The position numbers and the translations under genes are program-made. A stretch of 64,000 nt of DNA from Paenibacillus_AB sp036577625 (GTDB taxonomy: Bacteria > Bacillota > Bacilli > Paenibacillales > NBRC-103111): contig NZ_JARBDC010000066.1 in the NCBI RefSeq assembly GCF_036577625.1, positions 124,001-188,000 on the forward strand. The letters run 5' to 3'. A model generated the notes under the pieces. The model ran no database searches and was not told the origin of the DNA. It worked only from the letters and a program-made list of their open reading frames with translations. Positions 1-8,517 of the stretch are shown piece by piece; the first letter of the stretch is position 1; every line of letters begins with the position of its first letter.

Positions 1-44
1 TCATCCTTATAGGCACAAGCGATGTTAGGTCATCGTTTTTCAAT

Positions 45-1019
45 TCATAGCTTGAAAATTTCATCCAGTTCGTTCCAGTTGTCTCCGATCCAAATCATCT
101 CATCGATAAATCGTCCCATTGTCTTTTGATTGCTGTACTTGGCATGAACCCACTTGCACTCCTTATTCCAAGTAAGCTTAAAGGAACGAACAAGCTGCTC
201 GTCGGATAAGCTCATATGAACCCTGTAACCTTCAACATAAGCGTTTACAGCATCCAGCCTCATTTGGCCATCTTGGAGGGCACATGATAACAATGCTCGG
301 GAGATATCAAAATCAGGATAAACAAACTGCAATCGATCGAAATCGACTATATCCGCAAGTCCGTCTTTGTAAAACAAAAGATTGTCCACATGCATATCCC
401 AATGGGCCCACCCCTTGGCGCACGGTTCGAATATATTCATGTCCAGGCTGTTAAGGATCTCCATTTGCTTTTGAATGGCTGAAACGTATTTGTTGTGATT
501 TGCTTCATACGTCTCATGCAAATTTGTTTCTAATCTGTCCATCATTTTTTGCTTACTCCATAACTCCCAATGCAGAACCGTTCGTCGGGGCATATGGAGA
601 TTCATCCATTTGTGCATTTTTCCGGTGGCTTCCCCGAGACTGTACATTTGTTGCAGATTGGCAGTCCCCGCCCGGATCAGCTCCCCTTTGCTGACGCCCG
701 TAACCATATAATCTTCTTCGGATTGCAGACGATGAATATACCGATTAATGTACGAATATACCGGCTGGCAAGGCAGGCCGTCACGATACATCAAATCTTG
801 ATGCAGCAGCGCTTCATGAACCTCCTCAAGCCCTCTTCGATACCGAACTTTACAATATTTTTTCACAAAGTAGGATTCGCTGTCGGTATTCATTATCCAC
901 TTCAAATTTCCGTGACCCAAGTGAATGGGTGTAACCGATTGAATGCGCCATCCGAACTTGTCTTTCATGTCATTAATGATCTCTTCCTCAATAGATTCTA
1001 TTGTTCTGGCCGCTTCCAT
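45..1019 (-). CDS. APH-fold (CotS/aminoglycoside kinase-like) phosphotransferase
   Basis: A 324-residue protein with the aminoglycoside phosphotransferase / choline kinase fold. The Brenner-type catalytic loop HWDMHVDNLLF lies at residues 206-216 and the metal-binding DFD at 226-228. The N-terminal half is the nucleotide-binding lobe. Members of this family phosphorylate small molecules (aminoglycosides, macrolides, choline, homoserine) or are spore-coat associated kinases (CotS group); the substrate here cannot be told from sequence. The start is supported by GGAGG just before the ATG. A second, unrelated-looking APH-fold gene lies 2.3 kb away on the same strand. Family confident, substrate unknown. 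Confidence 0.8.
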   Translation of the reverse strand: MEAARTIESIEEEIINDMKDKFGWRIQSVTPIHLGHGNLKWIMNTDSESYFVKKYCKVRYRRGLEEVHEALLHQDLMYRDGLPCQPVYSYINRYIHRLQSEEDYMVTGVSKGELIRAGTANLQQMYSLGEATGKMHKWMNLHMPRRTVLHWELWSKQKMMDRLETNLHETYEANHNKYVSAIQKQMEILNSLDMNIFEPCAKGWAHWDMHVDNLLFYKDGLADIVDFDRLQFVYPDFDISRALLSCALQDGQMRLDAVNAYVEGYRVHMSLSDEQLVRSFKLTWNKECKWVHAKYSNQKTMGRFIDEMIWIGDNWNELDEIFKL

Positions 1020-1533
1020 GTGCCTCCTTCTCCCTCCTAAATCCGAAATCGCTTACACTTCTCGTTAAGTTTTACTTCTATCGGCTCGCGGGGTGTCCGG
1101 CTGCAAAACAATCACGTTTCAGTATGTTTAATTGCATATCGATTTTTTGAACCGGCAGCCCCGTATTTTAACCTCTCCTTAATTCAATAATTTGGAAGAA
1201 CTCTGCTTCATAGTAAAGCACAAGTTCATTCTTCATCAACTTTCAAAAACGTACGTTCGCCTTTTCTTCCTCACATGCAGAAGCCTATCGGCATGCCCTA
1301 TTCATTCGATTTCTGAAAACGGGAAATCATTCAATCTTCGATTTTCTATTATTTTCGCTGAATGGCAATAAACTTGGAGGCTAAGACCGAGTTGCGCAGC
1401 CAACGCCGGCAAGTGCAGCTGCGCGGTGAGGTTCCTTGGTCCGAGAATGCAAATCAAAGTGGCCTGGCTGTAATTTCAGCCAGACCTGAATTTGATTAAT
1501 ATCGAATACATGGCCGCGCGATCGCCAATCGTC
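1020..1533. other. Non-coding interval with two hairpins
   Basis: No convincing gene in this 514-base stretch. It holds a nested dyad at 1385-1441 (GACCGA with TTGGTC outside, GCGCAGC with GCTGCGC inside) and a 10-bp hairpin at 1461-1486. The latter lies just beyond the end of the minus-strand gene at 1534 and is followed on that strand by a moderately T-rich stretch, so it may be its terminator. Confidence 0.45.
1461..1486 (-). terminator. Possible terminator of the deacetylase-like gene
   Basis: Inverted repeat GGCCTGGCTG / CAGCCAGACC with a six-base loop, 48 bases beyond the stop of the minus-strand gene at 1534. The following bases on that strand are only moderately T-rich, so intrinsic termination is likely but not certain. 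Confidence 0.4.
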
Positions 1534-2928
1534 TCACGAACCCGCAAGCGCAAAAGACGCGGGCTTCAACGTCCAGGTTTGCAAGGCGGACATCCGCACC
1601 GTATTCGGCGCGCGGAACTGATCGGGGAATATGCACCAGCGCGGCCCCCACAGCTCCGTGTCACGGGCGTACCGCTTCGTCTCCAATACGCCTTCGACAA
1701 GCGGCACCGTCTCGTCATCCCGTAAACCGAGCCGGATGACACGGGCCAGTGTGCAAGTAAGGTCGAGCACGCTGACCTTGCGTCCGGCCACGCTGTAGCT
1801 GTTGGGAAGCTGGCCGAAGCCGAGGACGCGGGGCTCCGCCGTTTCCGCCAGCGCCGTTTTAATATCCGCTACGCGCAGCCTGTCCCCATCGCCCGTCTTC
1901 TCGCTGGCGGCTTCCTGTTCCGGGCCATAATCGAGCCTCGGCGTCAGCTCGCGACCGAGCAACAGGGAGACGAACAGCGAATGCAGCTCCGACGCGGAGT
2001 ACCATTTGCCGTCCAGCTCCCGGAAGCCGAGCTCGCGGTCCACCGACGAAGCGAGCCGCCGCACGTCGTCTTCCGTCGCCGTTCCGGGCCGCGAGCATTC
2101 GAGCTCCAGCGCCTGCTGCGTCGTGATATAGTCGACTCGTCCGGGCGAATGCGTACGATCGATGAACTCGCCAAACCGCTGCAGCCATTGCTCCATCTCG
2201 CCCGCGGGCTTGAGCGGAGCGGGACGCCACAGCTCGCGCGGCGTATTCCGGCCGTTCGCGAAATTGACCGCATCCCAAAAACCGTCGCAGACGAAATCGC
2301 ATTCGTGGCAGTAAATGCTAATAAATCCGACCGGCTCGTCGGCCAACGACTCGCAATGACGCTCGAACTCGGCCAGCGTCCGCTCCAGACCGCCCTCCCC
2401 GAGCGACAAATGGAACGTCGCCCCGAGACGCGTAAAATTCAACAAGCCGCCGTACCAGAACGGCCGGTCGTTCAGCGCGATTTGATCGTGATCGTCCAAG
2501 TAGACCGGAACGCCCCATTTTCTTAGCGCAGCGAACGTTTGTGGCGCCCACGCATAGCCCGCCTGACCGTAGCAGGCGACCGGAGAGCCGGTTATGCGCC
2601 GGACGTCGGCGAAGCCGCCGCGCTCGCGCTCTTCGAATGCGGCCGCTCCTTCGCGAAAGCCGAGATGCTCCAAATATTCGGTGCTGACCGGATGATGGCT
2701 GTGCAGGTCGCTATGATACCCGATCTCGTGGCCCGATAAGCCGTCCAATATATCGTTGCGTCGGCCTTCCTCGGTTAGGCGCGCTTTCTCCCCGACGATT
2801 TTGAAAATGCCGGGAATCCGCTTTTCCCGCAGCACGCGTAAAATCCCCGCCCAAGCGTCCTGCGCCTCCGGCGTTATATAATCCTCCACGTCGAACCATA
2901 GCAGCACTTTGATGTTGCCCACGACCAT
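1534..2928 (-). CDS. Polysaccharide deacetylase-like (NodB-related) protein
   Basis: A 464-residue cytosolic protein (no signal peptide). The N-terminal part has the features of the NodB/polysaccharide deacetylase superfamily: the metal-site motif DVED at residues 13-16 and the histidine cluster HSDLHSHH at 72-79, as seen in the divergent DUF3473/allantoinase-like branch. The C-terminal 200 residues (from about 265) are not recognisable to me. Enzymes of this fold remove acetyl or amide groups from carbohydrates or small amides. GGAGG sits only three bases before the chosen ATG; a GTG two codons later has better spacing and may be the true start. No operon partner within 230 bases. Confidence 0.6.
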   Translation of the reverse strand: MVVGNIKVLLWFDVEDYITPEAQDAWAGILRVLREKRIPGIFKIVGEKARLTEEGRRNDILDGLSGHEIGYHSDLHSHHPVSTEYLEHLGFREGAAAFEERERGGFADVRRITGSPVACYGQAGYAWAPQTFAALRKWGVPVYLDDHDQIALNDRPFWYGGLLNFTRLGATFHLSLGEGGLERTLAEFERHCESLADEPVGFISIYCHECDFVCDGFWDAVNFANGRNTPRELWRPAPLKPAGEMEQWLQRFGEFIDRTHSPGRVDYITTQQALELECSRPGTATEDDVRRLASSVDRELGFRELDGKWYSASELHSLFVSLLLGRELTPRLDYGPEQEAASEKTGDGDRLRVADIKTALAETAEPRVLGFGQLPNSYSVAGRKVSVLDLTCTLARVIRLGLRDDETVPLVEGVLETKRYARDTELWGPRWCIFPDQFRAPNTVRMSALQTWTLKPASFALAGS

Positions 2929-2974
2929 TCGCCTCCATTTCGGCCCTCTCCCGCTTTGGAGCTGCAGCTTTATT

Positions 2975-3033
2975 CCTTTAAAACGAATAGGCCGGTGAAT
3001 CGAGATAAAGGTATCCGCCTATTCTTTTTAAGG
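2975..3033. terminator. Bidirectional hairpin between minus-strand genes
   Basis: CCTTTAAAACGAATAGGC (2975-2992) pairs with GCCTATTCTTTTTAAGG (3017-3033) across 24 bases. It lies downstream of the two-gene unit at 3166-4356 and upstream of the gene at 2928, with A/T runs on both flanks, so it can terminate from either side. Confidence 0.5.
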
Positions 3034-3165
3034 TCATTTAGTGTTGCTGCGATCTCAGGAGTTCTCCTGGCCGGATTCTCTTGCAAAAAAGCAACGCCGA
3101 TGAGCTTGAAACTTTCCGCTTCGCGCTTTAAAAAGAAGCGTGTCTTTGTAGGAGTAGCCTTCGAT

Positions 3166-3339
3166 CTACCGACAGTTTACTGCGCCTCGGGTCTCTTTGT
3201 CCAGTATCAGATCGACCGCCTTTTTATGAAATTCAGTATAAGCAAACGGCCCTTTTTCCTTGAGCCGGATCAGACGGAAACGCACCCGCTGCATGTGTAT
3301 CCAGAGTTGCTTCGATCTCGGAGTGCTCGTTATACTCAT
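3166..3339 (-). CDS. Small basic protein (57 aa) directly following an APH-like gene
   Basis: The ATG starts on the base right after the TAG of the upstream kinase gene (stop at 3340-3342), which suggests translational coupling; GAGATGAG lies about 11 bases upstream inside the kinase gene. The 57-residue product is rich in Arg and Lys (segment RVRFRLIRLKEK) with a KEKGPFAYTEFHKKAVD stretch that looks like real coding sequence. I do not recognise a family. It could be the remnant of a longer gene, but the clean start and stop argue for a real small protein. Confidence 0.4.
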   Translation of the reverse strand: MSITSTPRSKQLWIHMQRVRFRLIRLKEKGPFAYTEFHKKAVDLILDKETRGAVNCR

Positions 3340-4356
3340 CTACATATTTCTCATCTCATGGATTTTTTGCAAGGTATTAAGGTGCATTGATTTATCTTCC
3401 GGCGACTCGGCGAATTTATACCACTCCACAAGCCTGTATCCGAACATAATAAGGATTCGTTCATAGATACAATGATCGGAGATATGGGACACATCCGCAT
3501 ATTCCGAAAAACCCCTGTAATACGCCGGAATGCATCTTTGGTAGTATTCAATCATATGGCGGACGTCCGCTTCATCCGTTATTAAACTCGCGATATCCTC
3601 GCCCATATACCCCCATCCGGCGGTATCCCAATCGATAAGTACGATGTTACTGTCCGAATAGATTATGTTGGCCACCCAAAAATCTCGGTGGCAAAGCACT
3701 ATTGGCAGCTTTTCAATGCGACGGAATATTTCGTCCGCATTGTTATCTATGTCTATGAGCATGTTACATAGGTGCTTCGGAATTTCGCAGTCATCGGAGC
3801 GTATGTAATCATACAAAACATTCCATGACCGGTACCGCAGATAGTAGTTTTTCGCAAACTCGACCTTGCTTAAATTGGACAGATGCTGCAATACGTTTGG
3901 TCGTTCAGCGTACAGCTTGCCTTGAAATCGCCCCAATTCCTCGGCTATACGTTCATACATTTCCGGGGTCAGATTTAAGCCTGACACACCATCAATATAT
4001 TCCATCCACAGTTGAATCTCATCGCCATTTATTTCGGCGTGGTAACACTCCGGACAGCGGAACGAATCGAAGAAAACCTTTTTGAGATCCGACGTATAGA
4101 GGTCGTATTCTCTTCGCCACGAATCCGGATCTCCATAACGCTCAAATTTTTTCTGTGTTTTCCAAATCACCTTAAACGGCAGATTTTCACCATCGGAAGT
4201 TTCAACCATGCCTGTTACAAGCCGAACATCTCCTACTGTCCCGCCTTGCAACCCTTTGAGTTGATAATCTGCGCGGGTTACCGTCCTGTCGAGCATTTTA
4301 CTCAAAACAAGTGCCAGTATTTCGGGCTTTACAAACCTTTCATCATGGTTGTTCAT
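3340..4356 (-). CDS. APH-fold phosphotransferase
   Basis: A 338-residue kinase of the aminoglycoside phosphotransferase superfamily. The catalytic loop HRDFWVANI is at residues 223-231 and the metal-binding IDWD at 241-244, followed by GWGYMGEDIASL, typical of the family's APH/choline kinase group. Start chosen from GGAGG nine bases before the ATG. The gene is directly followed by a 57-codon ORF (stop and start codons abut). Substrate unknown: antibiotic inactivation is possible, but most chromosomal Paenibacillaceae members of this fold are uncharacterised. Confidence 0.75.
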   Translation of the reverse strand: MNNHDERFVKPEILALVLSKMLDRTVTRADYQLKGLQGGTVGDVRLVTGMVETSDGENLPFKVIWKTQKKFERYGDPDSWRREYDLYTSDLKKVFFDSFRCPECYHAEINGDEIQLWMEYIDGVSGLNLTPEMYERIAEELGRFQGKLYAERPNVLQHLSNLSKVEFAKNYYLRYRSWNVLYDYIRSDDCEIPKHLCNMLIDIDNNADEIFRRIEKLPIVLCHRDFWVANIIYSDSNIVLIDWDTAGWGYMGEDIASLITDEADVRHMIEYYQRCIPAYYRGFSEYADVSHISDHCIYERILIMFGYRLVEWYKFAESPEDKSMHLNTLQKIHEMRNM

Positions 4357-4675
4357 TTCTTGTATCCTCCGTTTTTATCCTTATGTCGCATGAGATGCCC
4401 CGATTGATCATGGACAAACTTGTTTTCCCGCTTCTGTACAAGGTAACGCTCCCCATACTCTGGCGCCAAGAATTCGTTTCCTTAATCATATATCGCATTG
4501 GGGCAGCATTCAGGGATTTATTGGTTTTAGTTGATCTCTACTGCCAGTTAGGTGAACAAAGGCAGCCGACCCTTCTGGCCGGCTGCCGTCGTTGTTGCAT
4601 TTATTCAACTATCGTACCCGTTAGCGTCATGGTTCAAGCCGAAAAACACGAAGATGGACCTGCCCGCGTTTTCTT
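4357..4675. other. Intergenic stretch with dispersed repeat
   Basis: No intact gene. A minus-strand open stretch ends in TGA overlapping the kinase ATG at 4356 (about 43 codons, no start), so it may be the tail of a lost gene. The lower-coordinate boundary carries one copy of the hairpin repeat described at 4541. Confidence 0.4.
4541..4630. repeat. Dispersed hairpin repeat, copy 1
   Basis: Layout: ctgccagttaggtgaac, then hairpin GGCAGCCG (4561-4568) / CGGCTGCC (4580-4587), then ttcaactatcgtacccgtta. The same modules recur at 12.6, 25.6, 28.5, 30.3, 39.7, 40.2 and 42.6 kb. Here it lies downstream of lspA on its strand, so the hairpin may also act as that operon's terminator. Confidence 0.65.
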
Positions 4676-5151
4676 TTATTTAACCACTTCCTTCAACTCT
4701 TCATCCTTATGACGTGACTCTGTCAAAGAATGAATCAATACAATAAGGACACCGATGCATAAGAAGGAATCAGCTACATTAAAAACGGGGAAGTGGAAAA
4801 AACGAACTTGAATCATGTCCACAACCTCCCCTTTAAAAACACGGTCAATAAAATTGCCCAGCGCTCCGCCTAATATAAGGGCTAAGCCATAAGGCAAGAT
4901 CGTCTTTTCACGGTGCGCTTTGGGTAAATAGAGCATAATTCCGATAAGGACAACGGTCGTCGCGATAATCAAAAATGTGATTTGTCCTTGCAAAATGCCA
5001 AAAGCAGCCCCTTTGTTTCGGATCGATGCAAGCCCAAGAACTCCAGGTATCAAGGGGATTTCTTGTCCGATTTTCATATAAGTCGACACAAGCCATTTGC
5101 CGCATGGTCCGCAATAATCACGCACAAGGCCATAAAATAGTAACGAAACAC
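4676..5151 (-). pseudogene. lspA: Signal peptidase II (prolipoprotein peptidase) with apparent frameshift
   Basis: Encodes lipoprotein signal peptidase: multi-pass membrane aspartyl protease that cleaves prolipoproteins before the lipidated Cys. The family blocks are there: NKGAAFGIL, GGALGNFIDR with the first catalytic Asp, and VFNVADS with the second. The N-terminus is out of frame: GTG at 5151, with GAGAGGAG before it, reads FRYYFMALCVIIADHAA (matching the conserved first helix and the D(Q)xTKW box) and then must lose a frame near 5098-5101 to continue into KWLVSTYMKIGQEI. One base appears to be missing in a GCGGCAAATGG context. A longer in-frame reading from a TTG at 5191 exists but gives a non-family N-terminus. 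It is last in the ABC/two-component block, 23 bases below the kinase stop. Sequencing error or a real mutation. Confidence 0.75.
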
Positions 5152-5174
5152 GATGTGAACTCCTCTCCCGTTCT

Positions 5175-6245
5175 TCAATCCTCTTTGACAACCGGCAATG
5201 TCAAGTAAAACTCGGCGCCTGCCCCCGGTTTGCTCTGCACCCCAATATGACCGCCATGACCTTCTACGATTCGTTTGCATATAGCAAGACCCAATCCGGT
5301 TCCCCCGAACGCACGGGAGCGCGATTTTTCTCCTCGATAAAAGCGTTCGAACAAGTATGGAATATCCTCTTCGGAGATTCCAACCCCATTGTCTCTGATT
5401 ACAATCCGAATCCGGTCCGCTTCGTCCCGAGTCGAAACTGTCACTTCAGCGGGATTGCCGGCATATTTTTTTGCATTTTCGATGATATTTTCAAACACCT
5501 GCGCCATGCGATCTCGATCGACTTGAATAGGTCTGGAGGGGAAGGGCCGTTCGACAGTCAATACAACCGCGGTATCATGAAACTCCATTTCGAATGGTGC
5601 CATCATCGCTTCGAGGAACTCTCGGCTGTCTAGTTCCCGAAGGTCCATCACCAGTTGTCCTGACTCTAATTGCGAGAATTGAAACAGATCTTCAATCAAG
5701 CGGTCAAGCAGGTCGGTTTTGTTTTTGATAACCGCAAGATACCGGGCGACCTTCTGCTCATCCCGGGCTATGCCGTCCTGCAAACCTTCGACGTATCCGC
5801 GAATGGATGTAATCGGTGTCCGTAAATCGTGGGAGATATTCGCGATCAGCTCATTGCGGGACCGTTCGTAAGCAGCCTGCCGATCCAGGGATTCCTTTAA
5901 CCTGGCTCGCATGATATCGAAAGCGGAACAGAAACGGCCCATCTCGTCATGGTATCGATTCCGAATTTCAACATCCAAATTGCCGTTCATAATCTGTTCC
6001 GCGGCAGCATTCAATTCCTTAAGCGGCAGAAGAATACGTCTTGTGATGACCCGCGCTAATAGATAAGCGCAAATAACAAACGCCATCGTCAGAATACCGA
6101 TCAGGAACATGAAGTTTATTCCAAGAGTGCCTTCGATTGGATCCGTATGCTTTTCTCGGACTCCGGAAATGCTCGTCAAAACAGCAGGAACGATGACGAT
6201 CACGGTCAGCGTTGCGATCAGCTTGAAGCGAATTCCGAGCTTCAT
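5175..6245 (-). CDS. Sensor histidine kinase (HAMP-HisKA-HATPase)
   Basis: A 356-residue membrane kinase. Two helices (about 8-26 and 45-66) frame a very short extracytoplasmic loop, as in kinases that sense through a partner transporter. HAMP region about 66-118, phosphoacceptor His139 in ISHDLRTP, then ATPase boxes ENIIENAKKY, DNGVGI, RFYRGEKSR and GGTGLGLA. The start is the ATG overlapping the response regulator stop (ATGA). It forms one unit with the regulator and the ABC genes upstream, so the likely role is sensing a membrane-active compound and inducing the transporter. Confidence 0.88.
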   Translation of the reverse strand: MKLGIRFKLIATLTVIVIVPAVLTSISGVREKHTDPIEGTLGINFMFLIGILTMAFVICAYLLARVITRRILLPLKELNAAAEQIMNGNLDVEIRNRYHDEMGRFCSAFDIMRARLKESLDRQAAYERSRNELIANISHDLRTPITSIRGYVEGLQDGIARDEQKVARYLAVIKNKTDLLDRLIEDLFQFSQLESGQLVMDLRELDSREFLEAMMAPFEMEFHDTAVVLTVERPFPSRPIQVDRDRMAQVFENIIENAKKYAGNPAEVTVSTRDEADRIRIVIRDNGVGISEEDIPYLFERFYRGEKSRSRAFGGTGLGLAICKRIVEGHGGHIGVQSKPGAGAEFYLTLPVVKED

Positions 6246-6943
6246 CGCGGACCACCGTCGAGCTTGTAGCCGACTCCCCACACCGTTTTGAGCATCGTCG
6301 GATTGGCGGGGTCGACTTCGATTTTCTCCCGGATTTTCTTAATATGAACAGTTACGGTGTTCAGATCCCCACGTTCGTCGAAGCCCCATACATGCCGGAA
6401 AATTTGTTCGCGAGTCAATACCTGATTCGGATGAAGGGCAAAAAAACGAAGCACCTCGAACTCCTTAGCCGAGAAGGGAACAGGTTGATTTTGAACCCTC
6501 ACTTCATATGCCTTGACATCGAGCTCCAGATTTTGATATCGGATGATTTCCGACGTTCCTGCAGGAGACGAAAGCTGATTGGCCCTTCGGAGCTGCGCCT
6601 TGACCCTTGCGATAATCTCGCCTGGACTAAAAGGCTTAACGATATAATCGTCTGCACCGATCCCTAGTCCGATAATTTTATCCACATCGCTTTTCTTGGC
6701 GCTAAGCATGATGATCGGTATCGACGATTCCGATCGGATCGTGCGACATACTTCCATTCCGTCAAGCTTGGGCAGCATGATATCCAAAATCATCAATTGC
6801 GGCAGGTATTCTCTGTATAGGTGTATCGCCTCTCGTCCGTCGCTGGCGATGATGACCTCAAAATGTTCTTCCACCAGGTAGTCTTTTAACAATTCGGCGA
6901 TTTCCTTCTCATCTTCCACGATCAAGATTCTGTCAAACGGCAC
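6242..6943 (-). CDS. OmpR/PhoB-family response regulator
   Basis: A 233-residue two-domain regulator. Receiver domain with acidic pocket EDE at 10-12, phosphorylation Asp54 in LDIMLPKLDG and the conserved Lys in YIVKPF. The C-terminal winged helix contains PFSAKEFEVLRFFALHPNQVLTR-type and VTVHIKKIREKIE-type features of OmpR/VanR proteins. It overlaps the kinase gene by four bases and starts 13 bases after the upstream permease stop, so it is co-transcribed with both. Confidence 0.92.
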   Translation of the reverse strand: MPFDRILIVEDEKEIAELLKDYLVEEHFEVIIASDGREAIHLYREYLPQLMILDIMLPKLDGMEVCRTIRSESSIPIIMLSAKKSDVDKIIGLGIGADDYIVKPFSPGEIIARVKAQLRRANQLSSPAGTSEIIRYQNLELDVKAYEVRVQNQPVPFSAKEFEVLRFFALHPNQVLTREQIFRHVWGFDERGDLNTVTVHIKKIREKIEVDPANPTMLKTVWGVGYKLDGGPR

Positions 6944-6956
6944 AGGTTCACCCCAT

Positions 6957-7730
6957 TTAAATCAAAATATCTTTTTTCCTTATCATCATAACACTGCCCG
7001 CGTATAGAACACCAAAATAGACGATGATGACGGCCAAACCGCCCCACAAGTCCATCGCAGCCATATCGTGTAGAGGAAGAAAGGGAATGACCCGCATTTG
7101 ATAACCGATAAAAAAATCTCTAACCTGCGGGATTCCCTCGACAAGCGGAGAAACAGCTAAAAGCACGAGAGCTGCTCCGATGGAACCGCCTGGATTTGTC
7201 GTCAGCAAGGCTGCAATAATAACGATCATGCCGAACGCCAGATTAGGCGGCACAGATAGCAGGACGATTTGGGCCACAAGCCGGCCCCCTTCGCTAAACG
7301 TATAAACAATTTCGTCGACCACTGTTCGTTCCCCCCACCCAAAAGACAGAGTTCCGATAACATAAGAGGAAAGAACCAGAAAAACAAGCAGAACCGCCAC
7401 AACGGTGAACATAGACACGATTTTGGCATGAAGCAGATCCATCCTGCTTACCGGGCAAAGAAGCGCCTTTTTCAGGTTGCCGCTCCGATATTCCTCCGCA
7501 ATGGAATCGGCCGCCAGGATCGCGATCAAAATAGGAATAAAAAATGTGCTGTTTTGGAGTACGGTCAATGGAAACGACTGACCATTGGGCCCGAAGCCAG
7601 TGAAACCGGCTGCTTTCCGATATATTTGAAAAACGGCCGATATTTCCACAGCGGTCAGAATAAGCATGAACAAATACAGCTTTTTCTGCCTGAACACTTT
7701 GAAGAGTTCGCATTGGATGAGCTTGCTCAA
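6957..7730 (-). CDS. ABC-2 type permease (second of pair)
   Basis: A 257-residue integral membrane protein with about six helices, opening MSKLIQCELFKVFRQKKLY, the usual start of lantibiotic/bacitracin-type ABC-2 permeases. It is homologous in layout to the neighbouring permease (both have NGQSxPLT near residue 50 and a GWGExT segment in the middle), so the pair arose by duplication and probably forms a heterodimer energised by the ATPase at 8514. Confidence 0.85.
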   Translation of the reverse strand: MSKLIQCELFKVFRQKKLYLFMLILTAVEISAVFQIYRKAAGFTGFGPNGQSFPLTVLQNSTFFIPILIAILAADSIAEEYRSGNLKKALLCPVSRMDLLHAKIVSMFTVVAVLLVFLVLSSYVIGTLSFGWGERTVVDEIVYTFSEGGRLVAQIVLLSVPPNLAFGMIVIIAALLTTNPGGSIGAALVLLAVSPLVEGIPQVRDFFIGYQMRVIPFLPLHDMAAMDLWGGLAVIIVYFGVLYAGSVMMIRKKDILI

Positions 7731-7743
7731 GGAGCGTACCCCC

Positions 7744-8517
7744 TTACAGGATGAAATCTTTTCTCTTTATGATAATTGCGTTAACGAGATAGAAGACGGC
7801 GATATATCCGGCAATCAGCGCGATGTTTTGAGCCGCGGCATCCCCGTTTATCCGATAAACATATTCATGAAAAAAATACATTTGGTTCACAATGGAATAA
7901 GGTTTGAGCTGCTCGAAAGCATTCAAGTATTGCGCGGCGGTCAACACGCCGATGGATAACCCGATCGTTGTGCTTATGTTCGTCGTGGATACGGCAATGA
8001 ACATCACAATCATTCCGCAAGCCATATACGGCAATAGCATGGAGAAGGTCAGGCGAAGCGTCAGCCACACGCCTTCTGTTTGCGTATACAGCGATCCGGC
8101 ATAGAGTGTTTGTTCGCCCCAACCGAATGCAAGCGTTCCGATCGCGTATTCCGCTGCGATGGAGAAAACAAGCAGTACCGTCATGAATACGAATAAGGAG
8201 ACGATTTTGGCGTTGAGCCATTCGATTCGCCGGACTGGTCGCAGTAACGACATTTTTAACGTGCCGGTTTTCACTTCACCTGTTATCAGGTCGGCAACAT
8301 AGATGGGAATAAATACGGTCATAAATTGAGCCATGCTGTTCAGGAGCGTCAGCGGGAGAGACTGACCGTTAGGCATCAGAATCACCGACTTCCATTCCCC
8401 GCCTGCGTTATAGAAATGAACGGTTAACCAGGCATGAACGGCCAGGATAGCCATGAAAATATAAAGCTTCTTTAATCTGAAAGTTTTGTAAAACTCGTTT
8501 TGGAGCAGCCTGATCAC
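7744..8517 (-). CDS. ABC-2 type permease (first of pair)
   Basis: A 257-residue protein with about six membrane helices, starting MIRLLQNEFYKTFRLKKLY. Same length and motifs as the downstream permease. Its ATG overlaps the ATPase stop by four bases. The arrangement ATPase-permease-permease-regulator-kinase matches self-immunity and peptide-antibiotic resistance cassettes (BcrAB/lantibiotic-type). Confidence 0.85.
   Translation of the reverse strand: MIRLLQNEFYKTFRLKKLYIFMAILAVHAWLTVHFYNAGGEWKSVILMPNGQSLPLTLLNSMAQFMTVFIPIYVADLITGEVKTGTLKMSLLRPVRRIEWLNAKIVSLFVFMTVLLVFSIAAEYAIGTLAFGWGEQTLYAGSLYTQTEGVWLTLRLTFSMLLPYMACGMIVMFIAVSTTNISTTIGLSIGVLTAAQYLNAFEQLKPYSIVNQMYFFHEYVYRINGDAAAQNIALIAGYIAVFYLVNAIIIKRKDFIL

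Noticed and set aside
2956..3390. A 144-codon plus-strand frame
   Set aside because: Covers a hairpin and overlaps the antisense of the kinase 3' end and the 57-codon ORF; no family likeness.
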